This document shows, one piece after another, positions 17,443-26,110 of a stretch of 64,000 nucleotides of DNA. The position numbers were made by a program, and so were the translations under genes. Origin of the DNA: Cryomorpha ignava (lineage in GTDB: Bacteria; Bacteroidota; Bacteroidia; Flavobacteriales_D; Cryomorphaceae). Where the stretch lies: assembly GCF_010686655.1 (NCBI RefSeq), contig NZ_JAAGVY010000015.1:1-64000 (forward strand), given 5' to 3'. The first letter of the stretch is position 1, and every line of letters begins with the position of its first letter. A model generated the notes under the pieces. It was not told the origin of the DNA and made no database searches. It worked only from the letters and a program-made list of their open reading frames with translations.

Positions 17443-18852
17443 ATGAAAATTAGAAACACTACCCGTAAAGTACTTATAGTCTTTGGAGCTTCTTCACTTT
17501 TGCTTTTTAGCGCTTGTAGCGATTTGCTTGAGCAAAAACCATCTACAACTGGAAGCAATATTCTTCTTGCTACATCACTTGAAACCGGAAGTGACTTAAG
17601 AGAATATCTAGTAAGTGCTTATGATGTACTAGCAAATACTTATAACGGTACCTACCAGAATCTGCCTACGCTAATGACCGATAATTTGGTGCGACCGCTA
17701 AATCAGGATAATTATGTTTCTATTTGGCTGCGTCGTTCCACCATTTTTAACTCATCCGTTGGCGACGGTTTTAAACAACATTATATTGCCATTTTACGCG
17801 CCAACACTGTGCTGGAGAATTTGGATAATGTCACAGAATTAAGCCCAGCTGACCGAACAAAATACGAAGCTGAAGCGCATTTTATTCGTGCTCTTTGCCA
17901 TTTTGATGCCGTACGTGGTTGGGCGCAGCCTTATGGTTTTACCGCTTCTAATTCTCATCCAGGTATAGCTATCAGAACTTCTACTGAAATTGTGAACGCT
18001 CCGCGATCTAGCGTTGCTGAAGTTTATAGTTTTGTGCTTTCAGAAATAGCTGCGGCAAAAGCGGGCCTTCCTGATGCAAATGACGTTTATGCCACTCGCT
18101 GGTCGGCCATAGCCTTAGAGGCCGAGGTAAGATTTCAGCAGCATGAATACGATTTGTCTTACCAGCTTTCGAATCAGTTATTGACCGAGGGTCCTGCTAT
18201 TTTTGACGGAGAGGTAAATAAATATCAATTTCCACAGGCGAGCCCTGAGTCTTATTTTTATATCTACTCTGCTACGCGAGATGATGGAGTGAATGTAGAT
18301 AGCCGCAATGCTGGGTTCAGAGATAACTACTTCAATGGTGGAAATCCACGGATGCTTTTGCCCCAAGATTTATATACTACCTTCAAACAGTATGGAGACT
18401 CAACTGCAAGAGGAGTTCTTTACGGATCTAATGACCAGGACGGGAACATCACCTATTTCACGAGAATGTTTGATGCACAATTTTTCAATATTCCCGTATT
18501 CACATACACGCAAATGCTACTTATCAGAGCTGAATCTGCTGCTGAAATAAATGGTGATATTGCCACTGCAATTGCCGATATTAACGCAATTCGCGAGCGT
18601 GCATACGGTTCAAATGTTGGCAATCTATTGGCTACGGCTTCCGCCAATGAAGTTAAAGAAGCGGCTCGTTTAGAGCGTCGTCTTGAATTTCCATTTAATG
18701 GCCAGCGTTTTCATGATTTGAAGCGCATGGGCTCACAAGGCGAAAATATTATTGTACGCGATGCACCATGGGATTGCAATGGGATGGTTCTCCAGTTTCC
18801 AGCTGTAGAGGCAACAGATTTTTTTCCACTTAACCCCACCGGGGGTTGTTAA
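17443..18852 (+). CDS. SusD/RagB-family surface lipoprotein
   Basis: This is the substrate-binding lid partner of the SusC protein directly upstream. The 469-residue protein has a lipobox (LLLFSACSDLLEQKP), placing it on the outer membrane. The TPR-like region is visible as YIAILRANTVLENLDNV, AEAHFIRALCHFDAVRGWAQPYGF, and RSSVAEVYSFVLSEIAAAKAGLP. The C-terminal RagB region gives FTYTQMLLIRAESAAEINGDIATAIADINAIRERAYG and LERRLEFPFNGQRFHDLKRMG. The gap of four bases after SusC shows co-transcription. The ligand is unknown. Confidence 0.93.
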   Translation: MKIRNTTRKVLIVFGASSLLLFSACSDLLEQKPSTTGSNILLATSLETGSDLREYLVSAYDVLANTYNGTYQNLPTLMTDNLVRPLNQDNYVSIWLRRSTIFNSSVGDGFKQHYIAILRANTVLENLDNVTELSPADRTKYEAEAHFIRALCHFDAVRGWAQPYGFTASNSHPGIAIRTSTEIVNAPRSSVAEVYSFVLSEIAAAKAGLPDANDVYATRWSAIALEAEVRFQQHEYDLSYQLSNQLLTEGPAIFDGEVNKYQFPQASPESYFYIYSATRDDGVNVDSRNAGFRDNYFNGGNPRMLLPQDLYTTFKQYGDSTARGVLYGSNDQDGNITYFTRMFDAQFFNIPVFTYTQMLLIRAESAAEINGDIATAIADINAIRERAYGSNVGNLLATASANEVKEAARLERRLEFPFNGQRFHDLKRMGSQGENIIVRDAPWDCNGMVLQFPAVEATDFFPLNPTGGC

Positions 18853-18870
18853 AATTTAAAATGTAATTAG

Positions 18871-19371
18871 ATGAAAATCAAAAAAATAGTTCTCTTATTT
18901 TACTTGATGATTGCCCTTGTCGCGATACAGGGCTGCAAGGAAGAGGAACCTGAAATTGGCGAGCCCTTCAGTAAAATCGAAGGCCTTACAGCCACCGATT
19001 GGATTATTTCTGAAGTCTTTTTAGTAGATGAATCAAATCCCGCAAAACCAGAGCGAAACATTTCCAATTTTTACACCGGCGGAAGTAATCTGCTCGCCGT
19101 TTCCTTTAAATCAGATTATACCTTTAGTGTAACTCCCGGCGATGGATTAAACTTCTTTCCCGATGCTGGCACCTGGTCGTTTGATCGAAATGATGCACCC
19201 AGAGAAATCATTTTAGTTTCAACTGATGGTGTTACTACGGTGGCTCCACTCGGCGGTCCTACAAGAATAAGCGACCAGCAGTTGAAAATTAATTTTGTAA
19301 AAAGATCATGTTCCGAAGATGGCGAAGAAAAAGCCGCTTTGGGATATAGATTGATATTCAATAGAAAATAA
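18871..19371 (+). CDS. small lipoprotein of SusCD operon
   Basis: This 166-residue predicted lipoprotein has signal peptide MKIKKIVLLFYLMIALVAIQGCKEEEP with lipobox ALVAIQGC. The mature part (TATDWIISEVFLVDESN, AVSFKSDYTFSVTPGDGLNFFPDAGTWSFD, LKINFVKRSC) resembles the DUF5004/lipocalin-like accessory lipoproteins often found after SusD genes. It lies 18 bases after SusD and 8 bases before the next gene, so it is in the same operon. A ligand-binding or structural role on the cell surface is inference. Confidence 0.7.
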   Translation: MKIKKIVLLFYLMIALVAIQGCKEEEPEIGEPFSKIEGLTATDWIISEVFLVDESNPAKPERNISNFYTGGSNLLAVSFKSDYTFSVTPGDGLNFFPDAGTWSFDRNDAPREIILVSTDGVTTVAPLGGPTRISDQQLKINFVKRSCSEDGEEKAALGYRLIFNRK

Positions 19372-19379
19372 GGAAAGCA

Positions 19380-20231
19380 ATGAAACTGAATTATAAGCAC
19401 ATAGCCTTTGCCCTTTTTACAATGCTTGCCTTTGCGAATACAGGTTTCGGACAGGGTATTTATTTTGAACCTTCGCCTACAGATGTTACCGCACCCGCGC
19501 GTCTCTTCGTTGATGTGAGTTCTGCTGAATGTAGTTGTCCCGAATTACAAGATGTGAATCCTGAAGATAATCCACTTTATATTTGGACGTGGAATCCCAA
19601 TGAAGACCGAGCAGATGTGAACGGCTTAAACGTAAAAAACGGAGAATGGGGTAATTCAAATGATAATTTAAAAATGCAACAAGATCCCAATAATCCATCT
19701 CTTTGGTATTTTGATTTTGCAGGAGCATCCTTGGTAGCATTTTACCAGCAACCCGCTGCAGTTTTCTACGCTTCCGGAATTATGTTTCTTGTAAAAGAAA
19801 AAAATGGTGCGCCAGCGGGTTTACCTGAACAAAAATCTGGTGACCTTTCCATCATTCCCGAACCAATAGGATGTTTCGAAAAAGTTTGCCCCTTTCCAAC
19901 TATATTTTTTCAAGATGATTATTTTGTAATAACGTATGATAATAAACAGGAGATAGTTCCCTCTTTGCAAAATATCGCACCTGATGACTGTAAAATTTGG
20001 TATAAATATTCCGTTAACGGTGGTTCACTGCAAACTTTACGCGAGCCTACCGATAAGTTTTTAATGGACTATGATGGTGACGGAGTCTTTTCAAAATCGA
20101 TGATCCCAAAAGAATACTTTGGACTTCAGGAAGGTGATGAACTCACCAGAATAGATGTTTTTATTACAAAAGGAAATATCAATGCACCACCTTTTACAGC
20201 AGCTATTTCGCTGTTTCCGGGTTGCGAATAA
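19380..20231 (+). CDS. exported protein of SusCD operon, SusE/F-like position
   Basis: The 283-residue protein has signal peptide MKLNYKHIAFALFTMLAFANTGFGQ and no lipobox Cys. Its mature region has two similar parts (RLFVDVSSAECSCPELQ / LYIWTWNPNED, then FVITYDNKQEIVPSLQN / CKIWYKYSVNGGS), which suggests tandem beta-sandwich modules. Pairs of Cys (CSCPE, GCFEKVCP) could form disulfides. As the last gene of the operon before a strong terminator it occupies the slot of SusE/SusF-type binding proteins. I do not recognise a named family. Confidence 0.65.
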   Translation: MKLNYKHIAFALFTMLAFANTGFGQGIYFEPSPTDVTAPARLFVDVSSAECSCPELQDVNPEDNPLYIWTWNPNEDRADVNGLNVKNGEWGNSNDNLKMQQDPNNPSLWYFDFAGASLVAFYQQPAAVFYASGIMFLVKEKNGAPAGLPEQKSGDLSIIPEPIGCFEKVCPFPTIFFQDDYFVITYDNKQEIVPSLQNIAPDDCKIWYKYSVNGGSLQTLREPTDKFLMDYDGDGVFSKSMIPKEYFGLQEGDELTRIDVFITKGNINAPPFTAAISLFPGCE

Positions 20232-20255
20232 CAATATTCTTTGTTCATGATTAAG

Positions 20256-20290
20256 AATCCACATTACTTCGGTAGTGTGGATTTTTTTCT
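20256..20290 (+). terminator. strong terminator with UUCG tetraloop
   Basis: AATCCACATTAC (20256-20267) pairs with GTAGTGTGGATT (20272-20283) around TTCG, giving a 12-bp stem (one T-G pair) closed by a C(UUCG)G tetraloop. A run of T residues follows. It ends the SusCD operon 25 bases after the last stop codon. Confidence 0.85.
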
Positions 20291-20387
20291 CTAATTGTAA
20301 CCAATAAACGGAGTTGTCGCTCCGCGATTTTTTTGCCACCAATGCACGAATACTTTTTTGATGGAAACACTAAGTTGTATTGAATTC

Positions 20388-20496
20388 AGACCTGCCAGGT
20401 TTCGAAACTTACGGCCCCCTTGGGAGTGCGTATGTGGCGTAGCGATCTCTTGAATTCCTTTAAAAATAGACACGAATGAAAAAACCTGGCAGGTCT
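20388..20496. repeat. 109-bp element with perfect 15-bp inverted ends
   Basis: AGACCTGCCAGGTTT (20388-20402) and AAACCTGGCAGGTCT (20482-20496) are exact reverse complements, and each contains its own small palindrome (ACCTG-N-CAGGT). The 79 bases between are non-coding. A degenerate relative with GCCTGCCAAGTTT and GACCTGCCAGCTG lies at about 26222-26279. The shape fits a MITE- or REP-type element. Confidence 0.7.
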
Positions 20497-20507
20497 CTCG
20501 CGCTTTC

Positions 20508-20636
20508 AACAATTGCCCATTGAAAATTGCCCATTGCCAATTGCCTATTGCCCATTGCCAATTGCCCATTGCCAATTTATCTTCACCAACTTCTCATTTA
20601 CCCATTTCCTATTGCCCATTGCCCATTTATCTCCAT
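20508..20636. repeat. ATTGCCC/ATTGCCA low-complexity tandem array
   Basis: Units of 6-8 bases (ATTGCCC, ATTGCCA, ATTTCC) are repeated about a dozen times. Plus-strand frames of 61-75 codons run through it but encode only the repeat. A shorter similar stretch (TTGCCCCATTGCTCATTG) occurs at about 59312. Confidence 0.7.
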
Positions 20637-20689
20637 CACGCATATCTACCGTTCGCGTATTTTTTCACTGCTTTTTGCGTTGTTCATTG

Positions 20690-20697
20690 TACTTTCG
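20690..20697 (+). promoter_or_regulatory. -7-like box TACTTTCG
   Basis: TACTTTCG differs from TAnnTTTG by one base and lies 17 bases before the ATG at 20715. It is the probable promoter of the MacAB-like operon, since the repeat array and the terminator separate it from the SusCD operon. Confidence 0.4.
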
Positions 20698-20714
20698 TAA
20701 ATTAAGTTTCGCCA

Positions 20715-21401
20715 ATGATAAAACTCGAAAACATCAATAAAAGCTACATGGTAGGTAGCCGCCCGCTCCCGGTGCTAAAAGGCATTGATATGGAAATCAA
20801 ATCAGGCGAGCTGGTTTCTATTATGGGCTCTTCGGGTTCGGGAAAATCTACACTGCTCAATATTTTGGGAATTCTCGATAGCTATGATTCCGGTACTTAC
20901 CACCTCGATGGCAAATTAATAAAAGATTTAAGCGAAACAAAAGCGGCCAGATATCGCAGCGAAATGATTGGTTTTATTTTTCAGTCGTTCAACCTTATTC
21001 CATTTAAAAATGCTCTGGAAAATGTAGCACTTCCGCTTTATTACCAAGGTGTAAAGCGAAAAAAAAGAAATGACCTCGCTCGGGAATATCTTGATAAGGT
21101 TGGCTTGTTGGAATGGGCAGATCACTCGCCAAACGAATTAAGCGGTGGACAAAAACAACGGGTTGCGATTGCGCGATCGCTCATTTCCAATCCCAAGATA
21201 ATATTGGCCGATGAGCCAACCGGAGCGCTTGACTCTACAACGTCTTACGCGGTAATGGATTTGCTCAAACAGCTTCACAAAGAAGGAATGACCGTGATTA
21301 TTGTAACCCACGAAAATGACATAGCCGAAATGACAAACCGGCTTATCAGGCTGAAAGATGGAGTAATAGAAAGTCATAACGCCCTGCATCAACATGTTTG
21401 A
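20715..21401 (+). CDS. ABC transporter ATP-binding protein (MacB/LolD type)
   Basis: This ATPase of 228 residues powers the two permeases downstream. Walker A is GSSGSGKST, the signature LSGGQKQRVAIARSLI, and Walker B IILADEPTGALDS, with an H-loop in VIIVTHENDIAE. The segment MIGFIFQSFNLIPFKNALENVALPL is typical of the LolD/MacB subfamily. Its stop overlaps the first permease start by 8 bases (21394-21401). The complex probably exports a lipophilic compound or peptide, or moves an envelope component, together with the membrane-fusion protein at 23901. Confidence 0.92.
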   Translation: MIKLENINKSYMVGSRPLPVLKGIDMEIKSGELVSIMGSSGSGKSTLLNILGILDSYDSGTYHLDGKLIKDLSETKAARYRSEMIGFIFQSFNLIPFKNALENVALPLYYQGVKRKKRNDLAREYLDKVGLLEWADHSPNELSGGQKQRVAIARSLISNPKIILADEPTGALDSTTSYAVMDLLKQLHKEGMTVIIVTHENDIAEMTNRLIRLKDGVIESHNALHQHV

Positions 21402-22623
21402 TATAGACAAATGGCAAGAAATATTGGCAACGATAGGGAAGAACAAACTGCGAACTTTCTTAACGGCATTCTCTGTAATGTGGGGAATTTTTATGCTCGT
21501 AGTTTTGCTTGGCGTTAGTGAAGGGCTGCAAAACGGTATTGAAACCAGCTTTAACGATGATGCGATTAACAGCATTTGGGTGCGCTCGGGTAAAACAAGT
21601 GTAGCCTACAAAGGCTTAAAGCCGGGAAGACAAATTCAATATACTACCGAAGATTTTAACGAAGTACTGCGCACAGTGCAAGGTATAGAGTATGCCACTA
21701 TGCGCTATATGGTGTGGAATGCAGAAGTGACTTATCAAAATGAATACGGCTCTTATCCCATTAGAGCTGTAAATCCCGATCATCAATTTATTGAAAATTC
21801 GGCAATTTTAAGCGGTCGGTATTTATCAAGTGAAGATGTTCGTTCAAAAAGAAAACTGGCCGTAATAGGCAAAGATGTTCAGAAGGATTTGTTCCCTAAC
21901 GAAGACCCAATTGGCAAGTACATCCAAATTTTCGGTATTCCTTTTAAGGTCATTGGGGTTTTTGAAGATACCGGTAGCGATAGCGAAATGCGCTATATAT
22001 ATGTACCAATTACAATTGGTCAGCAAATTTTTGGCGCTGGCGATGATATCAATATGTTTATGGTTACCACGGGTACTTTGCCACTTGTGCAGACCATTAA
22101 GATGAGCGAAGAGATTGAAGACTTGCTCAAGCGAAAGCATACGGTTGCACCAGATGATGATGCCGCTATCTATGTGCGAAACAACAATCAAGAGTTTAAA
22201 CAAATTTCGGATATTATGTTGGGAGTCAAGGTGTTTGTGTGGATAATTGGAATTTTCACAATAATAGCAGGCATAGTTGGGGTGAGCAATATTATGAGCG
22301 TGGTAGTAAAAGAGCGCACCAAAGAAATTGGCGTTAGAAAAGCTCTGGGAGCTACCCCCGCATCTGTAATTGGTCTTATCTTGCAAGAATCTATTTTTGT
22401 AACCGCTGTAGCCGGATATCTCGGCTTGCTGCTCGGCGTTTTTACTATAGAAGGTATGGCTGCCCTTATCGGGAAACAAGAAATGTTTGAGCGACCCGAG
22501 GTGAATTTTAATGTGGCCATTGCTACTTTAATTATTATGGTAGCTGCAGGAGCTTTTGCAGGATTTTTTCCTGCATTGCGCGCAGCTCGTATCAAACCCG
22601 TTGTAGCACTTAGAGACGAATAG
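21394..22623 (+). CDS. MacB-type ABC permease, first copy
   Basis: The 409-residue protein has the MacB_PCD/FtsX layout: an N-terminal helix (KLRTFLTAFSVMWGIFMLVVLLGVSEG), a large periplasmic domain (GRYLSSEDVRSKRKLAVIGKDVQKDLFPNEDPIGKYI), and three C-terminal helices (IMLGVKVFVWIIGIFTIIAGIVGVSNIMSVVV, KALGATPASVIGLILQESIFVTAVAGYLGLLLG, AGAFAGFFPALRAARIKPVVALRDE). It resembles the next gene along its whole length, so the pair arose by tandem duplication and probably forms a heterodimer. Confidence 0.9.
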   Translation: MFDIDKWQEILATIGKNKLRTFLTAFSVMWGIFMLVVLLGVSEGLQNGIETSFNDDAINSIWVRSGKTSVAYKGLKPGRQIQYTTEDFNEVLRTVQGIEYATMRYMVWNAEVTYQNEYGSYPIRAVNPDHQFIENSAILSGRYLSSEDVRSKRKLAVIGKDVQKDLFPNEDPIGKYIQIFGIPFKVIGVFEDTGSDSEMRYIYVPITIGQQIFGAGDDINMFMVTTGTLPLVQTIKMSEEIEDLLKRKHTVAPDDDAAIYVRNNNQEFKQISDIMLGVKVFVWIIGIFTIIAGIVGVSNIMSVVVKERTKEIGVRKALGATPASVIGLILQESIFVTAVAGYLGLLLGVFTIEGMAALIGKQEMFERPEVNFNVAIATLIIMVAAGAFAGFFPALRAARIKPVVALRDE

Positions 22624-22625
22624 CC

Positions 22626-23876
22626 ATGTTTGACAGAGATAAATGGGCAGAGGTATTTCAGGTGTTGGGAAAAAATCCCTTTCGCACAGCCGCCACCGCT
22701 TTTGGGGTAATGTGGGGAATAATGATGCTTATTGTGATGATGGGCTCGGGCAATGGATTGCAAAATGGAGTAGAAGCTAATTTTAATCGGGTTACAAACA
22801 GTATGTTTCTCTGGTCGCGATCTACCACTATGCCTTATAAAGGCTTTAAGCGTGGTAGATCCATCGACTTGGAAATGTCCGATGTAGAATATCTAAAGAG
22901 CAACGTACCCGATATTGATATTATTTCTCCCAGAACCCAGTTGGGTGGCTACCGGGGAAACAACAATGTAAATCGCGGTGTTAAAACTGGCGCTTATACC
23001 GTTTTTGGTGATACACCAGATTACATCAAGATAGAACCACGCCCTATTACCAATGGCCGATTTCTTAATTGGGGCGATTTGGAAGCCGGGCGTAAAGTCT
23101 GCGTAATAGGCGAGCGCGTCTATGCCGAGCTATTTGATAAAGGAGAAGATCCCATTGGCAAATACATTGAAATTAGCGGTGTGAATTTTCAGGTGGTTGG
23201 GGTCTACAAATCTACATTTACCGGTGAGCGTGCCGAAGAGGATACCAAGGCAATTTTTACTCCTATTTCTACTTTTCAAAAGGCTTTTAATTGGGGTACG
23301 ACTGTAGGCTGGCTAAGTATTACTACAAAGCAAAATAAGGAAGTGGAAGTAATGGGCATCGAGATAGTCGAAAAATTAAAGGCGCGGCATAAGGTTAATC
23401 CTGTAGATGAACGAGCCTTTGGCTATTTCAATATGCAGGAAAAGTTTAATCAAATGACCGGCATTTTTACCGGCATTCGTGCACTGTCCTGGTTTGTAGG
23501 AATTCTTACACTCTTCGCCGGCATTATTGGTGTAAGTAACATTATGCTGGTTATTATTAAAGAACGAACAAACGAGCTCGGCGTTCGAAAGGCGCTCGGA
23601 GCAACGCCTTGGAATATTATTTCGCAAATTTTGCTCGAATCACTTTTTTTGACCGCTATCGCCGGATTTCTCGGCGTGATTGTAGGTGTATGGCTTCTCG
23701 AAGGGGTGAGTGCCATGCTCGAAGGTAGCTCGGGCGCATTTAGAAATCCCGGCGTTAATTTTACCGTTTTATTTTCGGCATTAACTGTTTTGATCGTGTG
23801 CGGTGGATTGGCCGGGATGCTTCCCGCCATTCGCGCTGTGCGCATAAAACCCGTAGAAGCCTTGCGGACTGAATAA
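22626..23876 (+). CDS. MacB-type ABC permease, second copy
   Basis: The 416-residue protein is a paralogue of the permease two bases upstream: FDRDKWAEVFQVLGKNPFRTAATAFGVMWGIMMLIV against FDIDKWQEILATIGKNKLRTFLTAFSVMWGIFMLVV, and the C-terminal GGLAGMLPAIRAVRIKPVEALRTE against AGFFPALRAARIKPVVALRDE. It has the same four-helix plus periplasmic-domain layout. With the ATPase and the fusion protein it makes a MacAB-like export complex; no TolC-type outer-membrane gene follows. Confidence 0.9.
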   Translation: MFDRDKWAEVFQVLGKNPFRTAATAFGVMWGIMMLIVMMGSGNGLQNGVEANFNRVTNSMFLWSRSTTMPYKGFKRGRSIDLEMSDVEYLKSNVPDIDIISPRTQLGGYRGNNNVNRGVKTGAYTVFGDTPDYIKIEPRPITNGRFLNWGDLEAGRKVCVIGERVYAELFDKGEDPIGKYIEISGVNFQVVGVYKSTFTGERAEEDTKAIFTPISTFQKAFNWGTTVGWLSITTKQNKEVEVMGIEIVEKLKARHKVNPVDERAFGYFNMQEKFNQMTGIFTGIRALSWFVGILTLFAGIIGVSNIMLVIIKERTNELGVRKALGATPWNIISQILLESLFLTAIAGFLGVIVGVWLLEGVSAMLEGSSGAFRNPGVNFTVLFSALTVLIVCGGLAGMLPAIRAVRIKPVEALRTE

Positions 23877-23900
23877 TATTTGAAACACAAATTACCAACC

Positions 23901-25001
23901 ATGAAAAAAGTCATTTTTATCATTGTCTCTTTATTAATTGTCGGCTTGCTGGCGTGGACACTGTATTATGTATATCAAAAATCGCAGGAAAAAGCGATTT
24001 CTTTTGAGACCGAAGAACCCTATTACACCGATATTATTCAAAAAACAGTAGCTACTGGCTCTGTCGTTCCCAGAAGGGAGATAGACATTAAGCCCGTTGT
24101 TTCCGGAATAATCGACCAGCTTTTGGTAGAGCCAGGAATGCAGGTGAAGGAAGGCGATGTGCTTGCGCGGATAAAAGTAATTCCCGACATGGTATCGCTT
24201 AACAATGCCGAAAATCGGGTTGACCGAGCAAAGATTGCACGTGACAATGCAATTGTTGATTTCACTCGAAATCAAACTCTTTTTGATCAAGGTGTAATTT
24301 CCAAAGCCGATTTCCAACCTTTTCAACTTGCCAAGAAAAATGCCGAAACGGAACTGGAAGGAGCTGAAGATAATCTCCGCATTATTCGCGAAGGTGCTTC
24401 CAAAAAGAATAGCGCTACCGCAAATACCCTGGTGCGAAGTACAATTACTGGAATGGTTCTGGCAGTGCCAATCGAAATTGGCAATTCGGTAATCGAAGTC
24501 AATAACTTCAACGAAGGAACTACCATCGCTACAATTGCAGATATGAGCGATTTGATTTTTGAGGGAAAAGTAGATGAGTCTGAAGTTGGGAAAATCAAAG
24601 AGGGAATGGATTTGATTTTGACCATTGGCGCCATTGAAAATTTAGATTTCAATGCCGTTTTGGAATACATTTCGCCCAAAGGCATAGAAGAAAATGGAGC
24701 GATTCAATTCGAAATCAAGGCGGCCGTAAATGCGAAATCAGATCAGTTTATTCGTGCCGGCTATTCGGCCAATGCCAATGTGGTTTTGGCGCGAAGAGAT
24801 AGTGTTTTGGCAATAAACGAAGGGTTGGTGCAGTACGAAAACGAAACAGACACTTACGTAGATGTAAAAACGGGCGAGCAAACTTACGATAGACGCAAAG
24901 TGGAATTAGGCCTTAGCGATGGAATAAAAGTGCAGGTGCTTTCGGGAGTTGGCGCAGGAGATGCCATTAAGGTGTGGAATCAACCAATAACTGAAGAGTA
25001 A
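23901..25001 (+). CDS. membrane-fusion (HlyD/MacA-type) protein
   Basis: This periplasmic adaptor of 366 residues has an N-terminal membrane anchor (KKVIFIIVSLLIVGLLAWTLYYVY). It then shows the biotinyl-lipoyl half ATGSVVPRREIDIKPVVSGIIDQLLVEPGMQVKEGDVLARI, an alpha-helical hairpin (NAENRVDRAKIARDNAIVDFTRNQTLFDQGVISKADF), the second lipoyl half VRSTITGMVLAVPIEIGNSV, and beta-barrel and membrane-proximal parts. ATG at 23901 is preferred over the in-frame TTG at 23880 because the signal anchor begins there. It is the fourth gene of the export operon. Confidence 0.9.
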   Translation: MKKVIFIIVSLLIVGLLAWTLYYVYQKSQEKAISFETEEPYYTDIIQKTVATGSVVPRREIDIKPVVSGIIDQLLVEPGMQVKEGDVLARIKVIPDMVSLNNAENRVDRAKIARDNAIVDFTRNQTLFDQGVISKADFQPFQLAKKNAETELEGAEDNLRIIREGASKKNSATANTLVRSTITGMVLAVPIEIGNSVIEVNNFNEGTTIATIADMSDLIFEGKVDESEVGKIKEGMDLILTIGAIENLDFNAVLEYISPKGIEENGAIQFEIKAAVNAKSDQFIRAGYSANANVVLARRDSVLAINEGLVQYENETDTYVDVKTGEQTYDRRKVELGLSDGIKVQVLSGVGAGDAIKVWNQPITEE

Positions 25002-25003
25002 AA

Positions 25004-26110
25004 ATGATTCATCACCTGCTCTCAATTCTTGTTGGCTTTTCACTTTTCGCTTGTACTAATCATCCTTCCGAAAAATTTGAAAATCCCGATTTTCAAAAAC
25101 TTCAAATCGATTATGCCCAAGGTTTGCGAATTTGGAAAAAAGGAGACGAATACCGAGTAGAAATTAGGAACCCACGCGACACAAGTGAAGGCGTGAAATC
25201 TTATTTTTTCACCATTAAAAATATCGATAACAAAAGCGATTCTATTTCAATCCCGGTAAAAACTGCTGCCCTCAATAGCACCACATTTATTGCGTATTTC
25301 GATAAACTTGGCGAAGCCGGTTTGGTTACCGGAGTAACCTTTGCTGATAGAATGATGAATGAAAACCTGCTCAATCAGGTCGCTCAAGGAAAAACCATTG
25401 AGTTGATCTCGGCTGGTGAGCTTGATTTTGAAAAGGTTCTGTCACTTGATCCCGATGTATTTATGGTGTACAGCTATGGCGACAGTGACTTTAGCAGAAT
25501 AGAAAAACAGGGGATTCCAGTTGTGCTTAACATGGAGTATCTCGAAACCCATCCACTTGGCCGCGCAGAATGGATAAAGCTGGCGGGAATTCTTACTGGA
25601 AAAGCGCAGGAAGCTGACAGCATTTTTAAATCAATAGAAAACCGTTACCGCGATTTGCAAACAAAAGTTGAAGGAAGCTTATCTTCTCCTTCGGTTTTTA
25701 CCGGAAGCAGATACAGCGACATTTGGTATGCGCCAGGCAGCGAAAGCTATATTGCCAGTTATATTCGCGATGCTGGAGGTAGCTATGTCTTCAATAATCT
25801 GGAAGGAGCCGGAAGTCATGAAATTGATTATGAAGTGGCACTAAAAGCCATTTCTGACGCTGATTATTGGGGAATGGTTACTTCTCAAGACGATCCGTTT
25901 ACCATGCAATCTATCCTCGAAATGGATGATTATTATGGCACATTTAAATCATTTCGCGACAGCAATATTTTCGTCTGTAATGCCGCCAAAACCGATTACT
26001 TTGGCGATGCTGTTATGGAGCCTGATGTTATTTTGGCTGATATGATAGCTATTTTACACCCTGATGTTTTGCCAAATTATGTGGGGAAGTATTTTAGGAG
26101 GGTGGAGTAG
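25004..26110 (+). CDS. metal-chelate/cobalamin-type ABC substrate-binding lipoprotein
   Basis: This class III (BtuF/FhuD-like) binding lipoprotein has 368 residues. The start MIHHLLSILVGFSLFACTN shows a lipobox (LFAC). Typical parts are TTFIAYFDKLGEAGLVTGVTFADRMMN, ELDFEKVLSLDPDVFMVYSYG, GIPVVLNMEYLETHPLGRAEWIKLAGILTGKAQEADSIF, and WYAPGSESYIASYIRDAGGSYVFNN. It starts 2 bases after the fusion-protein stop, so it may be transcribed with the export operon. Its functional partners, a permease and an ATPase, begin 306 bases later after their own promoter. The ligand could be cobalamin, haem or a siderophore. Confidence 0.85.
   Translation: MIHHLLSILVGFSLFACTNHPSEKFENPDFQKLQIDYAQGLRIWKKGDEYRVEIRNPRDTSEGVKSYFFTIKNIDNKSDSISIPVKTAALNSTTFIAYFDKLGEAGLVTGVTFADRMMNENLLNQVAQGKTIELISAGELDFEKVLSLDPDVFMVYSYGDSDFSRIEKQGIPVVLNMEYLETHPLGRAEWIKLAGILTGKAQEADSIFKSIENRYRDLQTKVEGSLSSPSVFTGSRYSDIWYAPGSESYIASYIRDAGGSYVFNNLEGAGSHEIDYEVALKAISDADYWGMVTSQDDPFTMQSILEMDDYYGTFKSFRDSNIFVCNAAKTDYFGDAVMEPDVILADMIAILHPDVLPNYVGKYFRRVE

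Noticed and set aside
14280-20231. Polysaccharide utilisation locus
   Set aside because: SusC and SusD are present, but no carbohydrate-active enzyme or regulator is within the window.
20513-20740. Plus-strand frames of 75 and 61 codons
   Set aside because: They translate the ATTGCCC low-complexity array and overlap the ABC ATPase promoter and start.
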